Source: Pseudomonas sp. H3(2019) (GTDB lineage Bacteria > Pseudomonadota > Gammaproteobacteria > Pseudomonadales > Pseudomonadaceae). Taken from it: a stretch of 64,000 bases of DNA. This document shows positions 39,063 to 48,295 of this stretch, in pieces. A program made the translations under genes and the position numbers. Each line of letters begins with the position of its first letter. Positions within the stretch are counted from its first letter, which is position 1. The DNA lies in NCBI RefSeq assembly GCF_007713465.1, contig NZ_VMSG01000013.1:1-64000 (forward strand), given 5' to 3'. The notes under the pieces are model-generated. The model ran no database searches. It saw only the letters and a list, made by a program, of their open reading frames with translations, and had not been told where the DNA came from.

Positions 39063-40436
39063 ATGCATACCCCTATCAATACCCCGTGCTTCAAAGCTTA
39101 TGACATTCGTGGTCAGGTGCCTTCGGATCTCAATGAAGACGTCGCCTATCGAATTGGCCGTGCCATGGTCACCGAATTGCAGGGTAAAAGCATTGTGCTG
39201 GGGCGTGACATGCGGCTCGAAAGCCCGATGCTGGCAGATGCCATGACACGTGGTTTGTGTGAGGCGGGCGCAAACGTCATCGATATTGGCTTGTGCGGTA
39301 CCGAAGAAGTCTACTTTGCCACAAGTGCGTTTAAGGCGGACGGTGGAGTAATGATTACCGCCAGCCACAATCCCAAAGGCTACAACGGGATGAAGCTTGT
39401 AAAATCTGAATCTCGGCCCATCAGCGGCGACACCGGGCTCAATGCTATTCGCGACCGGGTGGAAAGTGGTGACTTAGGGGCATCGGCGGCGACTCCTGGG
39501 GAGGTTCGATTTGAGCTGGATAAAACGAACTATATCGAGCACCTTCTCAGTTACGTCAATGTCACAGATCTCAAGCCGCTGAAAATACTCGCAGATCCAG
39601 GTAACGGAGCTGCCGGGCCTGTGTTACAGCAGTTGATCCATAAGCTGCCATTCGAATGGGTGGTGATCAATGCCGAGCCCGATGGTAACTTTCCTAACGG
39701 CGTGCCCAATCCACTGCTACCAGAGAATCGCGATCTGACACAGCAAGCGCTGTTGGCGAACGGCTGCGATCTAGGGCTGGCGTGGGATGGTGACTTTGAC
39801 CGCTGCTTCTTTTTCGACGAAAAGGGACGCTTCATCGAGGGCTACTACCTGGTAGGCCTGCTGGCTGAAATGCTGCTCAAGAAAAGCCCTGGCTCCAAGA
39901 TCATCCATGACCCCCGGTTGACCTGGAATACCATCGATCAGGTTCGATTGGCGGGCGGTGTTTCAGTACAATGCAAAACCGGCCACGCATTCATAAAAGA
40001 GCGCATGCGTCTGGAGGATGCAATCTACGGCGGTGAGATGAGTGCTCATCATTATTTCCGGGATTTCGCCTATTGTGACAGCGGCATGATCCCTTGGCTG
40101 CTGGTGACCGCATTGATGTCTGCCTCGGGAAAAAATTTGGCCCAGCTTGTTGATGAGCGCGTTGCCGCTTATCCATGCAGTGGTGAAATCAATTATCGGG
40201 TGAACGATGTATCAGCGGCGCTGGAGGAGGTCTTGGCACATTATTTACCTCAAGGGCCTCACCTGGATCAAACCGATGGAGTCAGTCTGGAATTTACGGA
40301 CTGGCGATTTAATCTCCGCGGTTCGAACACAGAACCTCTGTTGAGGTTAAATGTCGAAAGTAGAAGGGACCCAGCGCTGATCGCGTTGAAAGTAAAAGAA
40401 ATTGAGGGATTGCTGAACAGTAGATATATGGAATGA
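39063..40436 (+). CDS. Phosphomannomutase / phosphoglucomutase (AlgC/ManB family)
   Basis: A 457-residue alpha-D-phosphohexomutase. The phosphoserine loop is ITASHNPKGYNG with Ser101; the metal loop is DGDFDRCFF; the sugar-specificity loop is GGEMSAHHYFRDF; the phosphate-binding loop is RGSNTEPLLRLN. It converts mannose-6-phosphate to mannose-1-phosphate, the substrate of ManC. The ATG at 39063 gives MHTPINTPCFKAYDIRGQVP; an in-frame codon at 39009 lacks family similarity. A chromosomal algC is expected elsewhere, so this is a locus-specific copy. Confidence 0.92.
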   Translation: MHTPINTPCFKAYDIRGQVPSDLNEDVAYRIGRAMVTELQGKSIVLGRDMRLESPMLADAMTRGLCEAGANVIDIGLCGTEEVYFATSAFKADGGVMITASHNPKGYNGMKLVKSESRPISGDTGLNAIRDRVESGDLGASAATPGEVRFELDKTNYIEHLLSYVNVTDLKPLKILADPGNGAAGPVLQQLIHKLPFEWVVINAEPDGNFPNGVPNPLLPENRDLTQQALLANGCDLGLAWDGDFDRCFFFDEKGRFIEGYYLVGLLAEMLLKKSPGSKIIHDPRLTWNTIDQVRLAGGVSVQCKTGHAFIKERMRLEDAIYGGEMSAHHYFRDFAYCDSGMIPWLLVTALMSASGKNLAQLVDERVAAYPCSGEINYRVNDVSAALEEVLAHYLPQGPHLDQTDGVSLEFTDWRFNLRGSNTEPLLRLNVESRRDPALIALKVKEIEGLLNSRYME

Positions 40437-40537
40437 CAAAACGGTTCTCACTTCCAGAAGGAAGGTGAGGGGCAGCAACAAGTTGGCTCTCTGGTAGAGA
40501 CTTACTGTTCGATTGATTAATCTAAATTGGTGAGAAA

Positions 40538-41632
40538 ATGAGCGACAAGAAAGTAGCGTTGATTACGGGTATTACTGGTCAGGATGGTGCTTACCTTGCT
40601 GAGTTCCTGCTTAAAAAAGGTTATTCGGTCCACGGCATCAAGCGCCGTAGCTCTCTATTCAATACTCATCGTATTGATCATCTCTACCACGACCCGCACA
40701 ATCAAGGCTACGATCTCAAGCTGCATTATGGAGACCTGACCGATTCGAGCAGCTTGATTCGTATCGTGCAGGAAGTACAACCGGACGAAATCTACAACCT
40801 GGCCGCACAAAGCCACGTTGGTGTTTCCTTCGAAGCGCCAGAATATACTGCTGATACTGATGCTATGGGTACACTTCGCATTCTTGAAGCAATCCGCATC
40901 GCCGGGCTCGAGAAGAAGACCAAGTTCTATCAGGCATCCACATCCGAACTATACGGTCTGGTTCAGGAAATCCCACAGAAAGAAACCACGCCTTTCTATC
41001 CACGTTCCCCGTATGCCGTTGCCAAGCTGTACGCCTACTGGATTACCGTGAACTACCGCGAGTCATATGGCATGTATGCCTGCAACGGTATTCTCTTTAA
41101 CCATGAATCGCCGATCCGCGGTGAAACCTTCGTAACCCGCAAGATCACCCGTGCCTTGGCGCGTATCAAGCTGGATCTGCAAGACTGCCTGTACCTCGGC
41201 AATATGGACGCCCTGCGTGATTGGGGTCATGCCCGTGATTACGTGGAAATGCAATGGCTCATGCTGCAGCAAGAAACACCAGAAGATTTTGTGATTGCGA
41301 CCGGTGTTCAATACTCCGTTCGGCAGTTTGTTGACCTCGCGGCGAACGAAATCGGTATCAAGATTCGTTGGGAAGGTAAAGGTGTAGAAGAGAAAGGTTA
41401 CGACGTCGCAACCAACAAATGCATCGTTGCCGTCGACCCACGCTATTTCCGTCCCGCCGAAGTTGAGACCCTGCTGGGTGACCCAAGCAAAGCCAAAGCC
41501 AAGTTGGGCTGGGTGCCGGCGACTTCCTTCGCCGAGTTGGTAGCAGAAATGATGCGTGAAGACATGCGTGAAGCCGAACGCGACCAGTTGGTCGAGGCTC
41601 ACGGATACAAATACTTCAAAGGTCAAGAATAA
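40538..41632 (+). CDS. gmd: GDP-mannose 4,6-dehydratase
   Basis: A 364-residue extended SDR that turns GDP-D-mannose into GDP-4-keto-6-deoxy-D-mannose. The cofactor motif GITGQDG is at residues 11-17. The active site has Thr135 in QASTSELYG, Glu137, Tyr159 and Lys163 in YAVAK. The [15 protein letters not shown] and [18 protein letters not shown] segments are Gmd hallmarks. Its product is the branch point for D-rhamnose (Rmd), L-fucose (Fcl) and perosamine (Per); here per follows 11 bases later and no rmd or fcl is present. Confidence 0.96.
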   Translation: MSDKKVALITGITGQDGAYLAEFLLKKGYSVHGIKRRSSLFNTHRIDHLYHDPHNQGYDLKLHYGDLTDSSSLIRIVQEVQPDEIYNLAAQSHVGVSFEAPEYTADTDAMGTLRILEAIRIAGLEKKTKFYQASTSELYGLVQEIPQKETTPFYPRSPYAVAKLYAYWITVNYRESYGMYACNGILFNHESPIRGETFVTRKITRALARIKLDLQDCLYLGNMDALRDWGHARDYVEMQWLMLQQETPEDFVIATGVQYSVRQFVDLAANEIGIKIRWEGKGVEEKGYDVATNKCIVAVDPRYFRPAEVETLLGDPSKAKAKLGWVPATSFAELVAEMMREDMREAERDQLVEAHGYKYFKGQE

Positions 41633-41643
41633 AGGGGGCTGGG

Positions 41644-42729
41644 ATGATACCGGTATATCAGCCCTTTCTGGGCGGACGCGAAAAGGAATATGTAAACCAG
41701 TGTCTTGATTCGACCTGGATTTCTTCTCGCGGAGAATTTATCTCCCGCTTTGAGAGCGAGTTTGCCCGATACATCGGTGCAGAACATGCGACCACCGTGA
41801 GCAACGGCACGGTTGCTCTGCACCTGGCAATGGCTGCTTTGGGGCTTGGGCCTGGCGATGAGGTGATTGTTCCGACGCTTACTTACGTAGCGTCCGTCAA
41901 CACCATCATGCAAACCGGGGCCAGCGTTGTATACGCTGAATCCCTGGCTGATACCTGGAACGTCAGCGTTCCAGACATCCGCAGCCGCATAACGCCTAAA
42001 ACCAAGGCGGTCATGGTCGTGCACTTGTACGGCTTGGCGTGTGACATGGATGAAGTCGTTGCTCTGTGTAAAGAGCACAACCTGCTGCTGATCGAAGACT
42101 GTGCAGAAGCCTTTGGCTCTCTGTACAAAAATCAGCATGTAGGGACTTTTGGCGATGTCGCTACGTTCAGCTTCTTTGGAAACAAGACCATTACCACCGG
42201 TGAGGGTGGGATGGTGGTGTCCAAAAACAAGGCCGTTCACGAAAGAGCCTGCCACCTCAAAAGCCAAGGCGTGTCCAAGACTCGCGAGTACTGGCATGAC
42301 GAGTTGGCGTTCAACTATCGTATGACCAACATCTGCGCAGCCATTGGGCTTGCCCAGTTGGAACGTGCAGACGAGATCATCGCTCTTAAGCGGCAAGTTG
42401 CGGACTGGTATCGCGAAGCACTCGAAGGGCTTCCGCTGCAGATGCATGCAGAGCAGCCAGGTACACGTCACACCTACTGGATGTGCTCGGTGCTGCTGGA
42501 TGATCCGAGTCAGCGTCAGGCATTGCGTGATCATTTGAAGAGCAAAGGCATAGAGACACGCCCTCTGTTCGCTCCTGCTCACAACATGCCACATTGCAAG
42601 ACGGATGAAACCTTTCCGGTAGCGCAGGACCTTAGCTCCCGAGGGATGAACCTTCCGAGTTATCCGACACTGAGCCGCGAACAGGTGCAGCGGGTAGCAG
42701 ACGAGATTCGAAGCTACTTTGCCGACTAA
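41644..42729 (+). CDS. per: GDP-perosamine synthase (Per/RfbE family aminotransferase)
   Basis: A 361-residue PLP aminotransferase of the DegT/DnrJ/EryC1/StrS family. The N-terminal MIPVYQPFLGGREKEYVNQCLD, TTVSNGTVALHLAMAALGL, PTLTYVASVNTI and FFGNKTITTGEGGM (PLP Lys181) closely follow the Vibrio cholerae RfbE pattern as I recall it. It adds an amino group from glutamate to GDP-4-keto-6-deoxy-mannose to give GDP-D-perosamine. The neighbouring gmd supplies the substrate and the acetyltransferase at 48296 is the natural next enzyme. The gene ends two bases before the first possible wzm start and a hairpin follows. Confidence 0.92.
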   Translation: MIPVYQPFLGGREKEYVNQCLDSTWISSRGEFISRFESEFARYIGAEHATTVSNGTVALHLAMAALGLGPGDEVIVPTLTYVASVNTIMQTGASVVYAESLADTWNVSVPDIRSRITPKTKAVMVVHLYGLACDMDEVVALCKEHNLLLIEDCAEAFGSLYKNQHVGTFGDVATFSFFGNKTITTGEGGMVVSKNKAVHERACHLKSQGVSKTREYWHDELAFNYRMTNICAAIGLAQLERADEIIALKRQVADWYREALEGLPLQMHAEQPGTRHTYWMCSVLLDDPSQRQALRDHLKSKGIETRPLFAPAHNMPHCKTDETFPVAQDLSSRGMNLPSYPTLSREQVQRVADEIRSYFAD

Positions 42730-42738
42730 AATGCAGAA

Positions 42739-42766
42739 AATCGGGGTTGAGAAGTCAACCCCGATT
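42739..42766. terminator. Perfect hairpin between per and wzm
   Basis: AATCGGGGTTGA at 42739-42750 pairs perfectly with TCAACCCCGATT at 42755-42766 around GAAG. Four A precede it, so it reads as a terminator for the minus strand. On the plus strand only TT follows the stem, so it would be at most a partial attenuator between sugar synthesis and export genes. It lies exactly where the sequence turns AT-rich. Confidence 0.65.
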
Positions 42767-42835
42767 GCTAAGTGGAATTCAGAAAGTCAAGTTGAAACTG
42801 AATTTTTGGATTTAATTATTTACTCAGGTGAAAAG

Positions 42836-43618
42836 ATGTTTTCGTATTTTTCTCGTATATGGGATGCCCGATATTTTTGGATGCATCTTGCTCTTGCTGA
42901 CCTTCGATCAAGATGGAGGCGGTCTTTTTTTGGTGTGACATGGTCAATTATCCAGCCACTGGGATTGACATTGCTATTGACGTTGGTTTTCAGCAGACTT
43001 TTTAACACTGATATTGTTACATATGCGCCTTATATTCTCTCCGGGATTATTGTATGGGAGTATATCTCTGCTAATACCATGGGGGGGTCTCTATCTTTTG
43101 TTCAGGCCGATTCCTATATTAAGCAGTGTAATCATCCCCTCGCTATTTATACACTACGTTCGGTTATTGGAAGCTTAATCATTTTATTGTTGGCCAGTAT
43201 CTCTCTGTATGGATGGGTTGCGGTTGTTTTGCCACAAAATATCGGGTGGTGCTGGTTAGCAACGCTTACGATCTATCCGATATTGGCCCTGATAGCATGG
43301 CCAGTTTCAACGTTGCTGGCCTACATCAGTACGAGGTTTCGAGATGTTCCTCATGCTCTTGGCTTGGTAATGCAATCATTGTGGTTCGTTTCCCCTGTCT
43401 ATTTTGAAGCGAAAATGTTCAAGAATGGGGGGCTGCATGCATTGGTGGATTACAACCCGATTTATCATGTTTTACAGTTGATTCGCGCTCCTTTGTTGCA
43501 AGGCGAATGGCCAACACTTGAAAACTATATGTTTAGTCTGGGGGCGGCAGTTTTCTTTGCGTTGATCGCTATCTTGGTTGGTTATAAGTCTGAGCGTAAG
43601 GTCATTTTTTACCTATGA
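42836..43618 (+). CDS. wzm: O-antigen ABC transporter permease Wzm
   Basis: A 260-residue ABC-2 type membrane protein with about six helices, the size of Wzm/RfbA. N-terminal features are WMHLALADLRSRWRRSFFGVTWSIIQPL, the amphipathic start typical of polysaccharide exporters, and the C-terminal half has YNPIYHVLQLIRAPLLQG. The ATG at 42836 follows AGGTG with a five-base spacer and gives the family length. An in-frame ATG at 42731 would translate the hairpin and add 35 residues without similarity. With Wzt it moves lipid-linked polysaccharide across the inner membrane. It overlaps wzt by four bases. Confidence 0.9.
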   Translation: MFSYFSRIWDARYFWMHLALADLRSRWRRSFFGVTWSIIQPLGLTLLLTLVFSRLFNTDIVTYAPYILSGIIVWEYISANTMGGSLSFVQADSYIKQCNHPLAIYTLRSVIGSLIILLLASISLYGWVAVVLPQNIGWCWLATLTIYPILALIAWPVSTLLAYISTRFRDVPHALGLVMQSLWFVSPVYFEAKMFKNGGLHALVDYNPIYHVLQLIRAPLLQGEWPTLENYMFSLGAAVFFALIAILVGYKSERKVIFYL

Positions 43619-44367
43619 AAAATAATAAGATAACTCTTGAGAATGTTAATCTTCACTACGCTTCGGTTGCTTATAAAGAACGTTCGCTAAAATCATTAAT
43701 GGCAAGTGCTTTTAGCCGGCGCTCAACGTCCTCCACGGTGGCAGATATTCATGCGCTGAAAAATGTGTCGGTTGAAATTTCGAGCGGTGAAAGAGTAGGG
43801 TTGCTAGGGCATAATGGTGCAGGTAAAAGTACCTTTCTTAAAACAGTCGCTGGTCTGTACCCTATTTCCAGCGGCAAGCTGACTGTAGATGGGCAAATAC
43901 GTTCCTTGTTTGATCTTAGCTTGGGCTTTGAACCTGATGCTACCGGTAGAGAGAATATTCTATACCGCGGATTATTGTTAGGTTTATCACCTCGGTTTAT
44001 GCGAGGGATGGAAGCGGAAATTGTTGAATTTGCCGGACTGGGAGAGTTTATTGATTATCCAATGAAAACCTACTCCGCCGGCATGCAAGTAAGATTGGCA
44101 TTCGCCATCTCAACAACAGTCGGAGGAGATATTCTTCTTCTCGATGAAGTTATTGGGGCTGGGGATGCGAATTTTATGGTTAAGGCCAAAGAGCGTATTA
44201 CCAGCTTGATCGAGCGTGCGGAAATACTTGTTCTTGCCTCCCATGATTTGGGATCTTTAAAAGCCATTTGTAATCGTGGGTTAGTCTTTCATCATGGCTC
44301 GCTCATTTTTGATGGTAGCTGTGTCGATGCTATTGATGAGTACAAAAAAGCAAATGGGCTATCTTGA
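43615..44367 (+). CDS. wzt: O-antigen ABC transporter ATPase Wzt (short form)
   Basis: A 250-residue ATPase of the polysaccharide exporter. Walker A GHNGAGKST is at residues 65-73, the signature is TYSAGMQVRL, Walker B is ILLLDEVIGAGD and the switch region is LASHDLG. The family-specific N-terminal insert YASVAYKERSLKSLM precedes the ATPase core. The protein ends about 245-250, so it lacks the C-terminal carbohydrate-binding domain present in Wzt proteins that recognise a modified chain end. That places it with the short Wzt class. It overlaps wzm and the next gene. Confidence 0.92.
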   Translation: MKNNKITLENVNLHYASVAYKERSLKSLMASAFSRRSTSSTVADIHALKNVSVEISSGERVGLLGHNGAGKSTFLKTVAGLYPISSGKLTVDGQIRSLFDLSLGFEPDATGRENILYRGLLLGLSPRFMRGMEAEIVEFAGLGEFIDYPMKTYSAGMQVRLAFAISTTVGGDILLLDEVIGAGDANFMVKAKERITSLIERAEILVLASHDLGSLKAICNRGLVFHHGSLIFDGSCVDAIDEYKKANGLS

Positions 44368-46655
44368 TGCTAAATAACGCCTTTAGGGTTTTGTGGCTCT
44401 TGAATAAAAAAGAGCTGCGTGAATCAGATGTTGCTCAACTAAAGTCTGTGGGCGTGACGGAATTTTTTATGCCAAAAAAATTTCCGGCGACTCCGTACAA
44501 TTTATCAGATGATATAGATTTTAGTTATGATGACTCTCTGAGTATTCCAGTTTCTGATCTTGAAGTTCTAAATAGACAAAACTGGTATGAAGATCCAAGT
44601 GATGAGGCTTGGGGGATAGTAAATCGTTATTTTGATGTTGCATTCGTAGGCAGTCATGCACAACAACTATTAGCTGCGCTCAAGGGGTTTGGCGGCGCTA
44701 TAGTTTTGAGGGGGGCGGGTTTTTTAGATGGAAAGTCTTATTCGGACGCTCTGCATAATGATCTTGGAGAGGACGGAGTTTACAGGCTAAAGGCGGTCGG
44801 TAATCGTCTTTGGTTTGGAGCCTTTCATGCGCATCAGGCCAAAGCTGAGATGAATTATTTGAGCAGGCGTCTTTGTTGCTTGCCTGTGGAGTATGCCTTT
44901 AAATCTTCGGATGGTTATTCGAATCGTCAGATAAATAATGTATTATTTTTCTGTCCGAATATAAATGTATCAGAGTTTTCGTTAGGGTTATATAAGAATT
45001 TTTTAGCTGATTTTAAGGGCTTTGACTATTCGGTTGCGGGGCAGCAGCCTATAGCCGTTGATGCTGATAATATCATCGGTGAAATAAATTTTGAGTCCAA
45101 GGACTGTATTTCCAATCAATATAAAGTCATGTTTTATGATTCGACGGTATCTAACCGTATTGATGATATGCCCCTGCGTGCAATGCGGTCTGGAATAGCA
45201 CTGGTATTTATGGCTGGCGGTATGCTTGACGATTTGGGTGGCATTAAGTCTCCAGGTCGTTCCAAGACTATAGAGGAAGCCAGAAAAAAAATTAGGCGAA
45301 TCCTTGAAGGTGATAATGAGTTTATCGCTTCAATTATTGATAACCAAAAAAAAATCCTCGACAAGTTCTCAACCGTTGTAGTTAGTCAGCAATGGAGGAG
45401 AGGTTGGGCTGATATTACTAATGAGCTAGAAGCTATCCGAGCTCAAAATGCCGAGCGACCCAAAAAGCGGAAACGTATTGCCATTATTGTCCCTGTGAAG
45501 TATAGAGGCGGGAGTCTGCGCGGGACGAAAATGTTGGCCCAAGCATTATATATAGGCAGCCGGCAAGGCGGTGAAGACGTTGACGTGGTGATTTGCCACC
45601 TGGATGATAAGGAAAGTTATTCTAGGGATACATTTGATGATATCGACGCTAATATTAAAATTCGTCCCTATAAATGGCGAACGCTGGATGCGATTGAGGC
45701 TCGTCGGGCCATGCGATATTCTGGGCAGCAAGGTTGGGAGCCGATCCATAGTAAATATGTAGCTCCTGATGATGGTATCAAACAGCTGGTCGACTGTGAT
45801 TTGTGGATTGTCATATCCGATCGGCTTGAGGCGCCACTACTGCCTATAAAACCAACCATATATATGGTTTACGATTATTTACAACGCTATGAGCCTATTC
45901 TTACCAAGGGGGCTGATGCGGTTTTTTTGGATGCTGTTAGAGTGTCTAAGAAGGTTTTTGTTACTACAAACTTCACGAAGTTTGATGCATTGCAGTACGC
46001 GGGTGTAAGTGCAGGAAAAGTTGTCGTGATGCCAATGTTAGTGCCGGAATTTTGGAAAGAGTCGGTTATTAAGACTGAGAAGGGATTACCGTATTTTATC
46101 TGGACGACAAATGCTAATCAGCACAAAAATCATGTTAATGCACTCAAAGCTCTGAGGATCTACTACGAAGAGTACGGTGGTTCGCTGTCTTGTCATGTGA
46201 CAGGGGTAGGCACCGAAAATTTACTTAAAAGTGATATGCCTCATCTGAAACCGCTCGCTAAGCTGGTCAAAGGTAGTCCTTTGTTGAGCAGGCGTATGAG
46301 ATTGCTTGGTGAGCTTTCAGAGAGTCAATATATTGATACATTGGCGAACTCTCGATTTTTATGGCATGCCGGAAAAATTGATAATGGTACGTTCAGTGTT
46401 ATCGAGGCCGCTTGCGTGGGAATCCCATCATTGAGCAGTGATTATCCTGCGATGCACGAAATAGACGCTCGATTCTCTTTAAATTTGACCTGGATGAACT
46501 CGGGTGATCCAAAGGACATGGCGAAAAAATTAAAGTACATGGAAGAAAATTATTTTAACTTGACAGCGAAACTCCCTTCTAAAGAAAAACTGGCGCAGAA
46601 TGATCTTGTAAATTTTGCAGTGAAGTATTGGGATGAGGTTCGGGTATGTCTGTAA
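44367..46655 (+). CDS. Large two-part glycosyltransferase
   Basis: A 762-residue protein. The C-terminal half (from about residue 370, starting RIAIIVPVKYRGGSLRGTKMLAQAL) is a GT-B fold glycosyltransferase of the GT4 type, with the acceptor/donor loop WHAGKIDNGTFSVIEAACVGIPSLSSDYPAMHEI near the end. The N-terminal ~365 residues show no motif I can name; a second glycosyltransferase or a polymerase partner is possible. It starts at ATG 44367, overlapping the wzt stop by one base, and overlaps the next gene by ten. Codon use is AT-rich throughout. It likely adds perosamine residues in the cytoplasm. Confidence 0.8.
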   Translation: MLNNAFRVLWLLNKKELRESDVAQLKSVGVTEFFMPKKFPATPYNLSDDIDFSYDDSLSIPVSDLEVLNRQNWYEDPSDEAWGIVNRYFDVAFVGSHAQQLLAALKGFGGAIVLRGAGFLDGKSYSDALHNDLGEDGVYRLKAVGNRLWFGAFHAHQAKAEMNYLSRRLCCLPVEYAFKSSDGYSNRQINNVLFFCPNINVSEFSLGLYKNFLADFKGFDYSVAGQQPIAVDADNIIGEINFESKDCISNQYKVMFYDSTVSNRIDDMPLRAMRSGIALVFMAGGMLDDLGGIKSPGRSKTIEEARKKIRRILEGDNEFIASIIDNQKKILDKFSTVVVSQQWRRGWADITNELEAIRAQNAERPKKRKRIAIIVPVKYRGGSLRGTKMLAQALYIGSRQGGEDVDVVICHLDDKESYSRDTFDDIDANIKIRPYKWRTLDAIEARRAMRYSGQQGWEPIHSKYVAPDDGIKQLVDCDLWIVISDRLEAPLLPIKPTIYMVYDYLQRYEPILTKGADAVFLDAVRVSKKVFVTTNFTKFDALQYAGVSAGKVVVMPMLVPEFWKESVIKTEKGLPYFIWTTNANQHKNHVNALKALRIYYEEYGGSLSCHVTGVGTENLLKSDMPHLKPLAKLVKGSPLLSRRMRLLGELSESQYIDTLANSRFLWHAGKIDNGTFSVIEAACVGIPSLSSDYPAMHEIDARFSLNLTWMNSGDPKDMAKKLKYMEENYFNLTAKLPSKEKLAQNDLVNFAVKYWDEVRVCL

Positions 46656-48274
46656 AAAACTATGGAATTTACCTCTCCTACCCACCTGGTGTCGACCTGC
46701 GTCATGAGGGATTGGGTCGCTACCTGGCCGCATTCTTAAAAGGGACTTCTGGGCGGGATGATGTCCATTTTGTATTGGTTTGCCCAAGCTGGTCGAAAAA
46801 AAGCCTAGAAGAATTATTTCTGAGTGAGGGTGTTCAAAAGAATCGATTCGAGGTTGTTTCTCCAAATAAGGAACCATTAATTTTAAAGTTGTACGAAGCG
46901 TATTTGAGATATAAGAAACGTGCAAAAAAACCTACAATTATCGATCGGGTTTTAGGTGCGTTTTCGTGGGGTTACAAAAAAATTACAGACTATCTTGAAG
47001 CACGTTTGATAGCGGCTCATTCCGTTTCTAGTTTGATTCCATTGTTGTTGATTGGCGTTTTCGGGGCTCTTCTGTTTTTATTGTGTAGTCCGCTTTTGGT
47101 ACCTGTTATATTGCTTGTTGCGCTCTCAAAAATGACTTTTTTTGTCAAGAGAGTAACCCGGCCATTATCAAGGAGAATTTTTCGTCTTAAGGCGGTTTTG
47201 AGTGCGCCAAAGGAAGATGCTTTGATTTTAAGGCTGTATAAAGGGATGGAAAGTGTTGAGTCAAAAAGGATGCTGGAGTTGATTGATAGTCTATCTCATG
47301 TCTTGGCATGGTATAGCCCAACTGCCTTTTGGCCTGCGTTCAATGATATTAAAGCGCCTAAGCTGATGTGTATCCCGGATGTGGTGCTTACAGACTTCCC
47401 CGTTGGGTTTTCCAACGTCGGAGGGGAAAGATTTTTGAGGGTGTTTGGTGAAATCGAAGAGACTATTTACGCGGGCCAGAACTATGTGACTTACAGTGGT
47501 GCTGTGAAGTGGGATACGCTGGTTGATCGTTACGCTATTAATCCGTCCAAGGTTTCAGTTATTCATCATGCACCTAATAGTTTAAATAAATGGGTTGAAG
47601 TCACTGGTGGGGTGAATCCAGAGGAGGCCTCCCATAGTCTTTGTTTGGATCTGTTCAGGAAAGCCTTGCTCAAATCAGTTGACTCTAAACATTTGGCTAC
47701 GTTTTCTAACCCTGAAGCTGGTTTTTTATTTTATGCGAGCCAAATTAGACCTAATAAAAATGTTCTGTCGTTACTCCGGGCCTATGAATACCTGCTTCGT
47801 AGTAAATTTATTGGGCATAAGTTAATTCTTACAGGTAATCCGAATGGAATGGCGGATGTCATAAAATTTATCAAGGATAATTTCCTGGAAAATGATGTTT
47901 TATGCCTTCATAGTCTGACAGTTCAAGAATTGGCTGCATGTTATAAGTTGGCGGACCTGGCGGTGAATCCAAGCCTGAGTGAGGGGGGATGTCCCTTTAC
48001 CTTTACTGAAGCATTGTCAGTAGGTACACCTGTGGCAATGGCCAGGATTGCGGTTGCTGAGGAGGTATTAAATGATGATGAGGTTCAGGAACTGACATTC
48101 TTTGATCCCTATGACTGGAAGGATATGGCGAAACGTATTCAACTGTCATTGCACAATCGTGAGGAAGTTCTAGCTGTTCAAACGCAATTTTATAAAAAGT
48201 TGAGTTTGCGCTCATGGACTGATGTCGTTAACGAGCACGTCGATGTGTTAGATAGTATTTCTAGTCGTGATTAG
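46646..48274 (+). CDS. Glycosyltransferase with an inserted membrane hairpin
   Basis: A 542-residue GT4-like protein. The N-terminus has GVDLRHEGLGRYLAAFLKG, a donor-site type glycine segment. The C-terminal catalytic part has FYASQIRPNKNVLSLLRAYEYL and NPSLSEGGCPFTFTEALSVGTPV, a standard E-x7-E loop. Between them, at about residues 129-168, is a roughly 40-residue hydrophobic stretch flanked by lysines and arginines, long enough for two membrane helices, which is unusual inside a GT-B fold. It is probably anchored to the inner membrane near the Wzm/Wzt exporter. Strongly AT-rich. Confidence 0.8.
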   Translation: MSVKNYGIYLSYPPGVDLRHEGLGRYLAAFLKGTSGRDDVHFVLVCPSWSKKSLEELFLSEGVQKNRFEVVSPNKEPLILKLYEAYLRYKKRAKKPTIIDRVLGAFSWGYKKITDYLEARLIAAHSVSSLIPLLLIGVFGALLFLLCSPLLVPVILLVALSKMTFFVKRVTRPLSRRIFRLKAVLSAPKEDALILRLYKGMESVESKRMLELIDSLSHVLAWYSPTAFWPAFNDIKAPKLMCIPDVVLTDFPVGFSNVGGERFLRVFGEIEETIYAGQNYVTYSGAVKWDTLVDRYAINPSKVSVIHHAPNSLNKWVEVTGGVNPEEASHSLCLDLFRKALLKSVDSKHLATFSNPEAGFLFYASQIRPNKNVLSLLRAYEYLLRSKFIGHKLILTGNPNGMADVIKFIKDNFLENDVLCLHSLTVQELAACYKLADLAVNPSLSEGGCPFTFTEALSVGTPVAMARIAVAEEVLNDDEVQELTFFDPYDWKDMAKRIQLSLHNREEVLAVQTQFYKKLSLRSWTDVVNEHVDVLDSISSRD

Positions 48275-48295
48275 AGTTTGTCGGAGGTTTTTTTG

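Noticed and set aside
41644-42729. The aminotransferase as a UDP-sugar enzyme for the wbpM branch
   Set aside because: It directly follows gmd and matches the RfbE/Per pattern at the N-terminus and the PLP site, so a GDP-linked substrate is more likely.
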